From NCBI GenBank assembly GCA_905221605.1, contig CAJNDS010002332.1, forward strand, positions 258,001-322,000: a stretch of DNA of 64,000 nucleotides, read 5' to 3'. Every line of letters begins with the position of its first letter. The stretch's first letter is position 1. Both the position numbers and the translations under genes were made by a program. The notes under the pieces are model-generated. The model searched no databases. It was not told the origin of the DNA and saw only the letters and a list, made by a program, of their open reading frames with translations. Source of the DNA: Symbiodinium natans (taxonomy: Eukaryota; Sar; Dinophyceae; Suessiales; Symbiodiniaceae). Of this stretch, positions 1-11,489 are shown one piece after another.

Positions 1-71
1 CCCACTACAAGATCGTGTGACCGAGCCTGTTCTTTCAGCGGTTTTGATTTCCTTCGTCACTTGCCCGCAAG

Positions 72-3000
72 GCTATGGCGGAAGAGAGCGATCCTTTAAC
101 CAAGTCCGTCCTGAATGGGCGACAGCGCGGAGCCTAGACAGCCCACAAGTCGTGTAGTCGTGTAGGGCTTGAGTATGGGGCTTGAAGTTTGGAGGAGGGC
201 TTGGAGGTGTGAGGTGTGAATGAAGTATATGGGGGTTGCCCAGCCTGGATTCAAAAGGCTTCGTTCGGTGGCTTGCGACAGGCTGGCGCTGAAGATCTCG
301 GCGAACTCTGTGTATGGCTTCACAGGCAAGGTTCAAAGACGTAGCGTTTCAAGTCCTTGTCTGAGGGGCTTCCCTCAGTGGAGCAAGGTGCCGATGGGTG
401 GAAGGGGTCATGTATCTTTCGAAGTTCAGCACCTGGCTTCTTCAACGTGGCGAAGTGCAAGCTGCTTCAAAGACAGACCAGCAGGTCATTAGAACATGTA
501 CCATTATTTCGCAATCCCAATCCTGAATCGAATATTTGGATGCCTGAACAACTACCGACCACTCGACGACCATGCTAGCCCATCGATCTTTGAATCTCCC
601 AATCTTCCTTGAATCGCTTGGTCTCTCACTCTTCCATTGGTGCAGCCTGAATCTGTCAGCGTTCGGGGGGCTCCCATTGTGAATTCTGTTTCGGAACTTG
701 AGGTTTCCTTCCGATTTCCGTGCAGCACTGCAGAGCCTTCAGTCTCCCACCCCAAGCACCAGAGTGCAGGCGCCACGGTTGGAGTGCTGCCCTGCCTGGA
801 CATTTCGTCCTCAGTGCCGCAGCCGGAGTTGGCACTGATAGGAAAGCAGCCAGCTGTGGATTCTGTCATGGGTTGGGGCGGCAGGGGGAGTTGGCAGGGT
901 TAAAAAGCCTGCAGCCTCCCGTGGCCGCCGGCGTAGGGGCTTAGGATGATGTTTCAAAAGGAAGCTGGGTGTGGCTCGAAATTGCATCTTTTGCAGGAGG
1001 CATTTTGCTATTATCAATTAGTATTGCTACTGCTCTCATGGTCATGATAACGATCATGATTCTTGCTTTTTTCAATTTTTCTATTGCCGCTGCTTCAGTT
1101 GTGGGCTTGGGGGCTTGTTCATGGTCTTCAACGGTTGTCAATCCGATCCTCATGAAAGCCCAATTCCAAGAGTTCTGACGGCTGTCCTAGTCAGGTGACC
1201 GCCTTTGGTCGCACGATGATTGAGCACACCAAGCAGATGGTTCAGGTATCCCATTTGTGTTTATGCGCAGGTTAACGACTCCTCAATGGTTGCGACAGTT
1301 CCAGCTCAAGACCTGCTACATGAATTTGAGCTTTCTGTTGGGATGACAGTGCGACGCCTCTGGAGCCCTGGCACAGGACAATTTCTGCATTGAGAAGGGC
1401 TACGCGCATGATGCTGAAGTGATCTATGGCGACACGGACTCCGTTCCTGGGCTGCAGGAGCAGAGAGGCGAAAGGGGCCTGCGCCCAATGTTCAGGACTT
1501 CAACCAGACTGATGATGTACTCCGCTTGTTTGTTTTTTTAATTTAATCTGGCGGGACACAGCTCGAGAAAGGTCGTGGTTGCTGAGCGAAACCTTTGGTT
1601 TCGATACGCATCGGCTTGATCAATGACATCTCGGGACCCCACAGTGCCAAAATCTGGGCCAGCGACAACAGTCTCCGATCCCTGTCCCGAAAGCCCCCTG
1701 ATGCCCCAAGCGACATAAAGTGACACAACTCAAAGGCCTTCAAGAAGCCGGAATCCTGCCCACCCAACCCGATCAACGCAGATGAGGTCATGGTTAAGTT
1801 TGGTGTCGACGACATCGCCGAGGCCATGCGCTTGGGCCAGCAGGCCGCGGTGCCTTGGCGGCAGAAGCTTTGCTAAGGTTTTTGCTGTTGGTTTGGGATA
1901 GGGCCGGGGCCGACTTCATTGCCACTTTGGAGCATGAGGGGGCAGTGCCGGTGCACTCGTAGGGAGCTTGAGGGGTTCCGTGGGCAGACTTCCCGAGCGC
2001 GGCTCGCCAGCCAGGAGCGCATTGGCATGCGCATGGATTGATTGATTGATTCAGTGACTCTGTCTGTCTGCCTGCCTGCCGGTCTGCCTATCTGTCTGTC
2101 TGTGATTATTGTGGTGATGGTGGTGGTGGTGATGATGACGGTGATTGTGATGGTGATCATGATGGTTGTCATGAGGAGGATGAGGAGGATGTGGATGGTG
2201 GCGGGGCCAAATGATGATGATGACGATGATGTTCCGGGTTCGCCCTGCAATGATGGTTCCTGCCCATGCGTGTGTGCCCATTCTAAGACTCCGTAACATC
2301 AACCCAGAGGATGTGGCGCTGGGGCATGCTGGGGCATAGAAGTGTGAATGTGAAGATCAGGCATGAGTCAAGAATGTTAGGCCCGGACGGACCAAGAACA
2401 TTAGACGCAGGGATCGGGGAAGGGGACGATCTGATGAATTTAGGTGCTGGAATTCCCTTTTTTCAAAAAATATAAAGATACATGAGGAGCATGTCCCGAG
2501 GACATGGTCTCCGCGACGTTTGCCAAGCCAATCAAGCTGGAGCTGCTTGTACACAGCGAAATGGCGGTTGGGGGGCTTTTCTGGTATTTGGGGCGGTTTT
2601 AGGTGCGGGTGCTTGTTTAGTCACTGGTTGTTGGAGGATACTTGAACTGGGGCTCTAAGAAAGTGTCCAAAGGCTGCCAGATTCTTAGCTCTTTCCGAAG
2701 GCATGCTGGGATATCCTCTTTATTCCTCTTCTTCTTTCCTCTTTTCCTCTTTCCTGATGTCAATGCGCATGGCAGCAAGCGGACCTGTCCGAAATCTTTG
2801 CAGCAGGAGGCGTGTCGTCCTTATCTATTAGCTATACTTGTTTACACGGGAACGGGGCCACAGCATCAGCTTTGCCATGAAGTTGCTCGTTCTCCGTGGA
2901 AGGTTCATACCTCACTTAGGGCCGCTGGAGACACCCCATCGGCGAATAAGCCGCCGCGTCGACTTGGGTGAATCCCAGAAGCTACCTGCGCCCCATACAC

Positions 3001-6000
3001 TCTGGCTCAAACCGTTTTGGGTCGAGTCGACCAGTTTGAATATCGTGTCTCGAGCCCAGCCTTCGCTTTTTTCCATTCGTCACCATGGTGGCCCGTGAGG
3101 GACGCAGGTGCCGAGGAGGCCGTTGAAGAAGTTCCCTTGTATGAGGCCCCACGGATCGGCAAAAAAGCCCCCGTTGCGTTGCGAGCGCCCACAGGGGTGT
3201 TGCCCCACTTGCCCCACTTGCCCCACTTGCCCCACTTGCCCCACTTGCCCCACTTGCCCCACTTGCCCCACTTCGTGGTGAAAGAGAGGAGGCACATCTG
3301 CAGGGAACAAGCGGGGCTGGCGGGGCGGTCGGGCAAGTGCCACATATCGGTTTCCGCTGCAGGACCAGACCAAGTGGGGCAATCGGGGCAAGTGGCAGAG
3401 ATCAAGCGGTGCTGGTCTGCCCATGTTGAGCTAACATTGTTCAAAACTGCAAATGACATCCGCGTGCTTCTCGACATGCTGTGCAGCCGTCTGCGCGGCA
3501 ACACACTTGCCACAGGCGTCGTGTCTTGTCGGCAGACCCTGACATCCTCAAGCCTGTCGGGAGCTGGCACTTTCCGCTACTGCTACAGGTAGTGGCAGGT
3601 GAATTTCAGAGTCTAGAGAGACAGTGAGTCGGCATGCCTCGCCTGAGTGTGGGCGAGTACACCTTGAACCTAAATGGCCCTAAACCCCGAACATCCCCGA
3701 ACCATCCTAAATCCAATGTTTCCCTTGCCTCAGCCAAAGCTCACTAGGTCGTCAACTGTGAAGCGCAGGACCAAACCAGCCCGACGTACCTCCTAGATGA
3801 ATTGGCGGTTGCATGCCAGATTTGCCTGAGTCACCCAGAGGTTTGAGAAAGTGTACTGCCCGTACCTGCTCATGAACAAGAAGTGCCGTCCCCGGTCGTC
3901 TTGCACAATGATATCAATACTGGCGGGAGTCGCATCAGACCGTCATGGACTTTGTGATTTACGAGGGCTAGACGGCCGCCTACCTAGGTGCAACCTCTTC
4001 TGGGTTTTGCTTGCCTTGTGCTCTTCTAGCGAATGGGTCTGCAGTCATCGAGGTGATAGTTCCCGGCCGCTGTCTGGTCCATCAAGAGCCTTTCGCTCTA
4101 GTCAGAAACGCACAACCAGGGATGAAGATTGTGAGGACATGGTGATCGTACATGCAAAAAGCCCGTCGTGTTCAGAGCTAGAGGCGCTATGCCGGCCTCT
4201 ACTGGACAAACCCGGACAAGTACGACAAGCTGGATGCAAAAGGGATCGAGACAGTTCGGCGCGACAACTGATTCTTGGCTGCGGCAAAGCGTTTCAGGGT
4301 TGGAAGCTCGCGATCGTGTAGTACAAAACCGGATGCAAGGTTCCTTGCCCGCAAAAGGCACAGGGTACAACGCCGATCATGTCTGACTATCGATTGCCAC
4401 GCCTGTTCAAATCTTATGATGAGAAATCCCTGGCAGCCGTTTTGACGCCCGATGCCTGACAACACGAAGCTGTTGAACAGCCAGCTGCCAAAGTATTTGC
4501 GCTGCATGCTTTTCGTGCGGTTTTGTTGCTTTGCCATTTGCCAGAGGCGGCCTTGCTCGACACTTGGTGGACATGTCGCTGCGTACCATTCTGATCGACA
4601 AGTCGGTGCCGAAGGCCCCTGCCTTCCCCTAAATCCTAAACTCTGCCACCTATGCGGGAGCGAAAACAATCCTAAACTCCACACCCGCCGGCTTGTGATG
4701 ATGATGCGTTTGTGTTGATGTTGTACTGGCTTGTTGAAGGAGTGCGGAGTCTGGTCACACACACACAGAGACGCGCAAGCTGGAGTTCCGACGGTTTCGA
4801 TTTCTGTGTGTTTGTATTGCAACTTTGGATTGAGTGGTGGGGTTTAGGGGGTTGCGAACAGACAGGCCACTGAAACCCATCCGAAGTTTTCAGAATCTTC
4901 GACTTAAAAACCTAGCAAAGAGGCAATTGAGCTGGTGCAGAAGGCTGTGGGAGCCTCAGCTGGCAGCAAACCGTTCGGCTCAGGGTCTTTCATGGCCTTG
5001 GGCATCTGGAGAGAGGGGCAGAGAGAGAAAATGAGAGGCTCAAACCTCAACATGTTAACTGGAGACTCGGACCTGACCCAATTGTCGTTCGGAGAGAACT
5101 GGTAGATCACTCCAGGCTTGGGCGACTTATCAGTCAACTTACAAGTGGACTTATGAGTCGCTATTGTAAGGTTAAGCACTTGCCAATCACTTTTGCAAGT
5201 GAGAGTTCTCACTTGCAATTGCTCTTAACCCACTTGTTTCCCGACTTAGAAGTGGCCACCATATGAAGCAAGGTAGGAATGAAGGTAGGGATCACTGAGA
5301 TGCGTCTTTTGTCACACTGTCTTCCGAAGCTTGTCGCCTGGTTTTTGAATTCTTGTGGAGGAAGCTGGCCTCTAAGTTCGCGAGCATCTTGCGTGTGGAG
5401 GTTGATGAAAGTTGAACACGGCCAGGCGAGCATTTCCCTGTTCTACTTGTTTGGCCCCCAACTACTCTGTACTCGTTGCTCTGAATGGAGAAGTTTCTCG
5501 GGATGGTCGGTGCTCTCTCTCTCTCTCTCTTTCTCGTTTGTCTCTTTTTGTTCAGACTGATTAACCTCATCGTGCCACTGCTCTGTTGCCATGTGCTTGC
5601 TTTTCTTTGGCCACCTGAAATAACTGCCAATGATGGCGTCACTTGTGCCTTTCCTCAGAGGTGCGCCGCCCTCACAAGCAGTGATTCGAAATTGTCGTAT
5701 TTCATTTGGTTTCCTTTGGTTTCCATGGCTTCCTCTGCACCCATGTGTTGCATTTGACTTTCTTTGCATTGCGAGGCTCGATTTGCCCCAGTCCCCGAGC
5801 CGGGCATCCGGCCCCGCAGTAGGTCTCTGACCTCTTGCAGAACAAGATCGACCTGTCCCTCCTGGTCATCACAAAGCCGCTTGGGAGCATTCAACCTGCT
5901 AGACATCATCTGCTTTTCGGCCAACTCCGTAAGTGACTGAGTTCTTCTTGATCTTGAGCCTCAACCCTGAGGTCCTTGGGCAAGGGCGCACATGCCGAGG

Positions 6001-9000
6001 ACTCCGGGGGGGGGGGGGGGGGGTTGAGGTGGGTTCCCAGAGGTTCCCATTGAATGGGGCATGCGTCGAGGCGTCGCTGGGGGTTTCCCTTGAAGGTTCA
6101 GCAGGGCACGACACTCCCAAAAGCCGAAAGCCCTTGCAGTTCCACCTTCTCTGCCGGGTGTGCACAAGGACTACAGTGCTAAGCAGGCCCACGTGGAGCT
6201 GGCGGAGCGGATGCGAAAGTGAGGGTCTTGGTTCTCTTCTCCAGGGCACCTGATCATACGTGACCCATTGCAGTCTTTGTCTCTCAGCGTCTGGATGGGT
6301 TGGTCTTTGTGGGTGGGGTGTCTCTGTCTCTCGGCCTCTCGGTCTCTCGGCCTCTCTGCCTCTACATCTCTTTCTCTCTGTGTTTGAAGTTTATTCGCAG
6401 CGTGTTGCACACTGCACAGGCTTAAGCTCCAACGTTCGACTTGTCTAGGCACACTGTTTAATCTTCTTGCAGAGCGCTAATTGCTGGCTTTCCTCGTGCA
6501 GCGCAATTGCGGGAACGGGGCCGCAAAGTTGGCCAGGGTGGAGGAGTGGTCTTGCTCGGGCTTTGTCTTTCGGGCATCAAGGGGGTTGAAGTTCAAGCTG
6601 TCTCAGCCACCGGCCTGTTTTTGTGAGGTCAGCACATACTTTCGTCACCGTGTGATATTGACAGCTTGGGTGGACAATGGAATATAATTCTAAATTTACA
6701 GTAGTGAGGAAGCAACGCGCCCACACGGCAAAGCCACACCAATGGTCAGGGAGCAAACAATCGAAACCAGCTTTGAAAGCCAGCTTCAGAGCCACAGGCG
6801 CGACCCCACGACTGCGCCAGGCAGTGGAGATCGCGTGCCTCGGCACATGAGGGACTTTCCTCGGCCGAAGCATCGCTAAGGTGTTTGGGGGTTGCATCTC
6901 TCTCGGGGTTGAGGGAAGGCTGCGAGCATGAGTTGGGACTTGCGCAGCTTCAGGTGCCCTACGTCATTTGCGCTGGTGCGAAGAATGCAAAGGCAGGGTC
7001 AGAGGAATCCATAGATCTCGATCGTTGAAGAGTGAAGCCTCGTTTGGCATGAACTGCTTTGTTAGGGTAGTTAAAGGGGTGTTGTTGGGATATTCTCCCT
7101 TATACTAACAGTCCTCAATTGGGCTTATAATCGGGTGTACTAAAATCCCTATTAAGGACTGTTCGTATCAGGGGGAACATCCGAGGGGTGTTGTTCTAAG
7201 GGGGTTCTCGCGCGCAAGGCCTATGAGCGGTCCGAGGACCCACTGTACGCGCTCGAGCTCCTTGGACTCCATGTTTGGCTGGTTTGTATTTTTAAACCAC
7301 TCAGCTCCCAAAATCTGGAGCCATGTTTCTTGCTGGTCTGAAAAAGGGCCTAGACCTCGTATGCTATCCCGCCAGATCATAGGTCCAGTGCTGGGATTGT
7401 AGCTTGAAGCAGTTTTCTCTGCCTTGGCTTAAGGGTCGCGTTCAGGCATGCTTCTTTCTGGTTTCAGGATTTTGCATTTCACGGGCTTGAGTGCCTCATG
7501 TTTGGGATTCATCAGCCTTGTCGCATGTTTGCCGTATGTACCACCACGCGGCGCACCAACAGCTAGCCCTGACCTGCCGCCAGGGTTGGCGTATGCCGGT
7601 TTACTTTTGCCTCGAGTTCTACTTTTGCCTTGAGTGCGTCATCGCTCTTCCTGCTCTCAGATTGCGTTAATTAGTATGGAGCCAGTAGCTAAGCCCGTTC
7701 AACAGGTCGTTCTCGAGTCGAACATGCCTAGAACGAACTAAGCTGTGGCCCACACAGGAACAACAAGTCCATCGATGCCGGCTACTACATCGAGCATCAG
7801 CTGCAGCTCCCTCTCCTGCGTATCTTTGGGCCCATCATGGGCCGCTTGGGGCATTGGAGCTTTGTCACTCTGGCACTCGGGCGTTGGCGCTTGCGGGCGT
7901 TGGGGTAACCATCCTCAACCCTAAAACCCTGAAATCCGAAAACCTTGCCGTTTTGGTTTGGTGAAACTGAACCTCCCATCGCAGAGCTGGGAAGAACAGA
8001 GAGCCCAAACTTCGAGAGGCATGCTACGGGCGTAATTCTGCAATCGGCACTCCCCTTTTAGAAAGTCTTGCTCTGCGTGTTTTTCTTGCTTCTTGTGCAT
8101 GTTGTACTTATCACTGGGCGACGAACCTTTTTTTGCATAATCCTCGGACCTTTTTGGACAGATTTCCATCCAAGCGCAACGCCCCAGGTAACGACGACAA
8201 GGCACAGTCCGTGCGCCTTGCCCTATGGTGAAAGAAAGTTTCGCAAGTTTTAGTGTTGCACAGTGCAAGAGCGTAGATGCCCTTCCACTTCGTTTCGATA
8301 GCTTTGCCAAAGGCTTTGCCCTTGCACTGCCCAGTGCTATCCAGTGTTTTTGAGATTAGTGATCTTACCCAGCAGAGTCTTCTCAATTCAGGGTACGAGC
8401 TTGCTTGACAGACGCCGGCTGCATGGTGAGGGGTTGCAGGTGCGCAGTGTAGGTCGTAGAACGAAGAGACCGAAATTACCAGGGCTCCAGGGCTCCGGCT
8501 TTGTAGTCCTTCTGAGGTTCAGCGGCTTGGGTTGGGAAGTGCTTAGGGGTCTGTGGTTTGCGAAAGGCGTGTTCCGCTAAATGCTCCAGGGTTTGAGTGA
8601 GTCGCAACCTGCCTGTTGTGCTGATGCACGCACATGCACGCACCTTCCATGGGAGCCCGATGGTCCGAAAGCCCCAGGCTCTTCAACGGGGACCACACCC
8701 GCAAAGTTCACACACCCACACAGGAAGGCAGGGAACCCCGCGAGCATGTCCGTAGCTTTGAGAAGTGCCGCGACCCTCAACCCGAAACCTGCTTAGCCCA
8801 TCTTCGCCCTCTCACCAACAACAGCTTCCAGCAGTACTAGCCACAGGTCGAACAATATTTAGTGCTAACCTAAACTCTGGTTGCCACAAGTTGACTGTTT
8901 ATGGGTCTTCTGTTTTGGGCGTTCGGGATGGTTGGCCATGTGAGCAATGCCGCACAGTTGCGCCTGTCTAGAAAGATCCCGAGAAGGGCCGTGCAATCTG

Positions 9001-11139
9001 GGGTTGTAGTGTTGTAAGGCCAACATCCCTTAAATCACAATTGTTTCCAAGATCCATGCTAAACTCTAGCAGGTGTACCCGGTACCCCTTCCGCGCTCAG
9101 TAGCTTTCCTGATTCTTGAACTCGCCTGCAGCCGATTGAGGGTTACAACCCAGAGTAGTCCAAGTGAACTCCCTCAGCTGCTCCGGTAGGTGGGGCCTTG
9201 GCGAAGTTTGTCACGAAAAGCTTGCGCTGCAAGGGGTGTAAGGCGGCCGGCGGCTTCAATCGGGAGTTCAAGTTTTGGGATTGCAGTCGTTTTGTTTTTC
9301 CAGTCCGCGCCTGCTGCAGGACGTGGGGTTTGGGGCGGGTCGGGTCCCAGTTGTGACACAGTTACCTAATTGTGACACGTGCCCAACACCCCGAAGTCCC
9401 CGCTGCAGGCAGTGATAAAGCAGGGGATGCTTTGTGAACATTGCCAGAAGGAGAAAGCAGCCGAGGCGCGGATTCAAGGTGTGGGGGTTCCTGAAGGAGA
9501 GATCGCGATTAAGGGGAAGCAAAAGCACCACAGTCACTTTTGTGTTTCTGGTTTCCTACTAAGTTACTAAAAGGGAGGTCACTTGGGCTGGAAGCTCCTT
9601 GCCATGCCACAGGTGGTTGTCGGCCAGATGCAGGACTTCCAGCAGAAGGCCCGGGAGATTCCGAGCTTGCATACTGTGCTACCACATGCTATGCTACTAG
9701 CTCCTCGCACACCATCCTTACAGATAGGTCGCTATCCTGAGCCAAACAAACAAGAACCTTGAGATGCTTGGTGTATCTGTGTGCTTGGCGTTGTGGTGGG
9801 TAGGCAAGGTAGAAGAGACTCAGCCCCGGATGATGTAGCCCTTGCATCTCACAGCTTCGCATCCAGCACAGCCGCTGCATTTGCCCAGCTTTGCAATGCT
9901 TACACGTACCTCAAGACTTTGGCGGTCATTACTACTAAAGATCTCCTTCGCCCTGGCTCAGGAGCAGGAGTACAATCGTTTGTGGACGCAGTGCCAGCGT
10001 TGCCAAGGAGCGCCGCCTCGCGAATTAGCTTCAAGCGCAAAGCCCAAACGTCTCTCCACCACCACCAGCATAGAGAAGCCGGTTCAAGCATCCTGACCAA
10101 AAGACCCCGGCAGAGTTCCGATGGCAGAACATGTTCTGCCCCGCATGTTCTGTGCTCTTGTGTGGCTTCAGTGGCTGCAGGGGTGCGAGCTTGTGCGTAC
10201 GAAGCGAAGAGGTAGGGGATAGGAATACGAAGGAAACAGACGGGCCTTTGAAACCCGAAAGGAAGCTTGCTGGAGCCCGTTATTTGCTCCAATCGGGACT
10301 GCGACATCTTCTACCGGCGGGCCAAGGCCAGGTCTGAACTGCGGAGCTCAATTCAGGGTTTTCAGGCTCCGCGGATCAGTTGAAGCACCAGGATGATGCC
10401 AGGATGACGATGGAGGGCGAGCATTCACGAGGGTTAGAATCCAAATCTCACACCCCAATTGTTCTTCTTGGCAACTGCAACTCTGACATCGAGCATTCAG
10501 GCCCTGAATGTCCCTTGGACAGGGCGGAAGAGTACAGTAGCAGGACCACGAAGGGTTGGTTAGCGGTATGAGGCTCGGAAGCCTCTTTGAGTTCTGGAAA
10601 TCCAAAACTCAGCCTCACTTCGCCATCAAAACCCGAATCCAAGCGGCCCGACCTTTAAGATCCCAAGCACTTCTTGTCGACTTCAGCTGCCAGGCCAGGA
10701 AGGATGCCAGGGCCTCGTCTTGGGCTCCGGGGTCCTCGACAAGGGAGTTTGGGAGTTCAGGAATTCAGCGCAGGCTTCGGAATGAGGACTCCGAGAGCAT
10801 GCGCAGCAAAAATTGAAGCATCGTTTGGAGCTAGCTACCCGTCTGTTTCTTGGGAGGGTGGCTGCAAAAGCCACGGTCGCCAGTAGTGGGGCTCGGAGCC
10901 TCAAGCTTCGGCCTCCCTCTTGCAGGTTTTCGATTTCTCTCTCAGCTTGTGGAAGCTGAGCTTGCTTCGCCCCCAAGATGAGGCAAGAAGCAGGTCTGGT
11001 CCCGACAGCCCAAGCATAGAAGCTCACGCAGAATTTATATTTTTACAAGAATCCCAGCCCCGAGAACCTGGGACTCTCTCGGACACCACAGGTGCAGCTG
11101 GCGCAGGAGCAGCTGAGCCGCTTGAAGCTGGACTGGTGA
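72..11139 (+). CDS. POLD1: DNA polymerase delta catalytic subunit, 3' part (26 exons)
   Basis: Family B replicative polymerase of the nucleus; the N-terminal exonuclease half lies upstream of the window. Exons, all in phase: 72-124, 282-325, 770-813, 1195-1245, 1377-1442, 1787-1849, 2501-2541, 3841-3882, 4184-4269, 4547-4605, 4923-4946, 5823-5875, 5972-5987, 6169-6218, 6798-6834, 6954-6992, 7219-7256, 7758-7840, 8188-8206, 8678-8727, 9190-9242, 9409-9486, 9613-9648, 9962-10007, 10262-10326, 11092-11139. They give about 427 residues ending LDW and TGA. Landmarks are LKISANSVYGFTG, the palm motif YGDTDS with its catalytic aspartates, FEKVYCPYLLMNKK, KQAHVELAERMRK and GDHTRK. The zinc CysA pair (CKGC, CEHC) and the iron-sulphur CysB set (CQRC, CSNRDC) follow. 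Less certain points are the exon 10/11 junction (an alternative 4547-4610 joined to 4916-4946 adds four residues) and the end of the 9409 exon. Confidence 0.96.
2039..2235. repeat. Simple-sequence patch (GATT, TGTC/TGCC, GTGATG types)
   Basis: This intronic stretch passes from short GATT units through TGTC and TGCC units into a GTG/ATG-rich run. It generates low-complexity ORFs in several frames, none coding-like. Confidence 0.85.
3203..3273. repeat. 9-bp tandem repeat CCCCACTTG in POLD1 intron
   Basis: About eight consecutive units of CCCCACTTG lie in the intron between the exons ending at 2541 and starting at 3841. Because the unit is 9 bp it leaves reading frames open, which produces long spurious ORFs on both strands. 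Reverse-complement versions (CAAGTGGGG-like) follow at about 3369-3395. Confidence 0.95.
6006..6023. repeat. G18 homopolymer
   Basis: Run of 18 G in the short intron between POLD1 exons 5972-5987 and 6169-6218. Comparable runs occur at 11367-11387 (G21), 27397-27416 (C20), 27481-27493 (G13), 41705-41722 (G18), 43731-43748 (C18) and 58268-58290 (C23). Confidence 0.97.
7087..7183. mobile_element. Foldback MITE-like element, copy A
   Basis: A 97-bp sequence whose two halves are inverted copies (left arm with ACTAACAGTCCTCAAT, right arm with ATTAAGGACTGTTCGTAT), so the whole element can fold on itself. It is flanked by a perfect 12-bp direct repeat, AGGGGTGTTGTT, at 7075-7086 and 7184-7195, which looks like a target-site duplication. 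It lies in the POLD1 intron 6993-7218, ending just before the 3' splice site of the exon at 7219. Two relatives occur at 45614-45714 and about 46397-46493. It has no coding capacity, so movement would need a transposase in trans. Confidence 0.75.
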
Positions 11140-11489
11140 GACTGAGGTGGGATGTCTGTATGTTGTGGCCGTGCGACCCTAAGTCTCACTAAATCCCTAA
11201 TGCCTTGGAGCTCTGGAGAGACAGCGCTAACTTGGGCAAGGGTTTGATCACAGGGCATGTTGCTTTTGAATCTTGCATCGGGCACAGGGCTGTGGGCGGC
11301 CTCTGGTTTTTGTGCACGCAGTTCTGCGGGTAGCCAGGTTGCTAGGCAGACCCAGGATGCAAATTCGGGGGGGGGGGGGGGGGGGGGATTGAGCTCTTCA
11401 TGTCCGCCGCGCCGCAGCCACTCTTCCATCTAGCAATCAGCGTTTTTGCTAGTCTTCCCAGCAACGGAAGAAGCATTCGATCGAGCGCC
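11140..11489. other. Intergenic spacer between POLD1 and the SMB-PARP gene
   Basis: This follows the POLD1 stop. It holds a G21 homopolymer at 11367-11387 and, near its end, a pyrimidine-rich stretch before an AG. No TATA box or polyadenylation signal stands out, and dinoflagellate genes usually lack both. Confidence 0.5.
11440..11461 (+). promoter_or_regulatory. Possible spliced-leader acceptor (pyrimidine tract plus AG)
   Basis: The stretch reads gtttttgctagtcttcccag and lies 28 bases before the proposed start codon at 11490. A pyrimidine tract followed by AG is what an mRNA receiving a dinoflagellate spliced leader would need. This is inferred from position only. Confidence 0.25.

Noticed and set aside
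2042-2302. Met/Val-rich and His-rich frames
   Set aside because: They are translations of a GTG/ATG simple repeat inside a POLD1 intron.
3007-3592. Opposed frames of about 190 codons through the CCCCACTTG array
   Set aside because: The 9-bp period keeps all frames open. The DNA is a POLD1 intron between two conserved exons.
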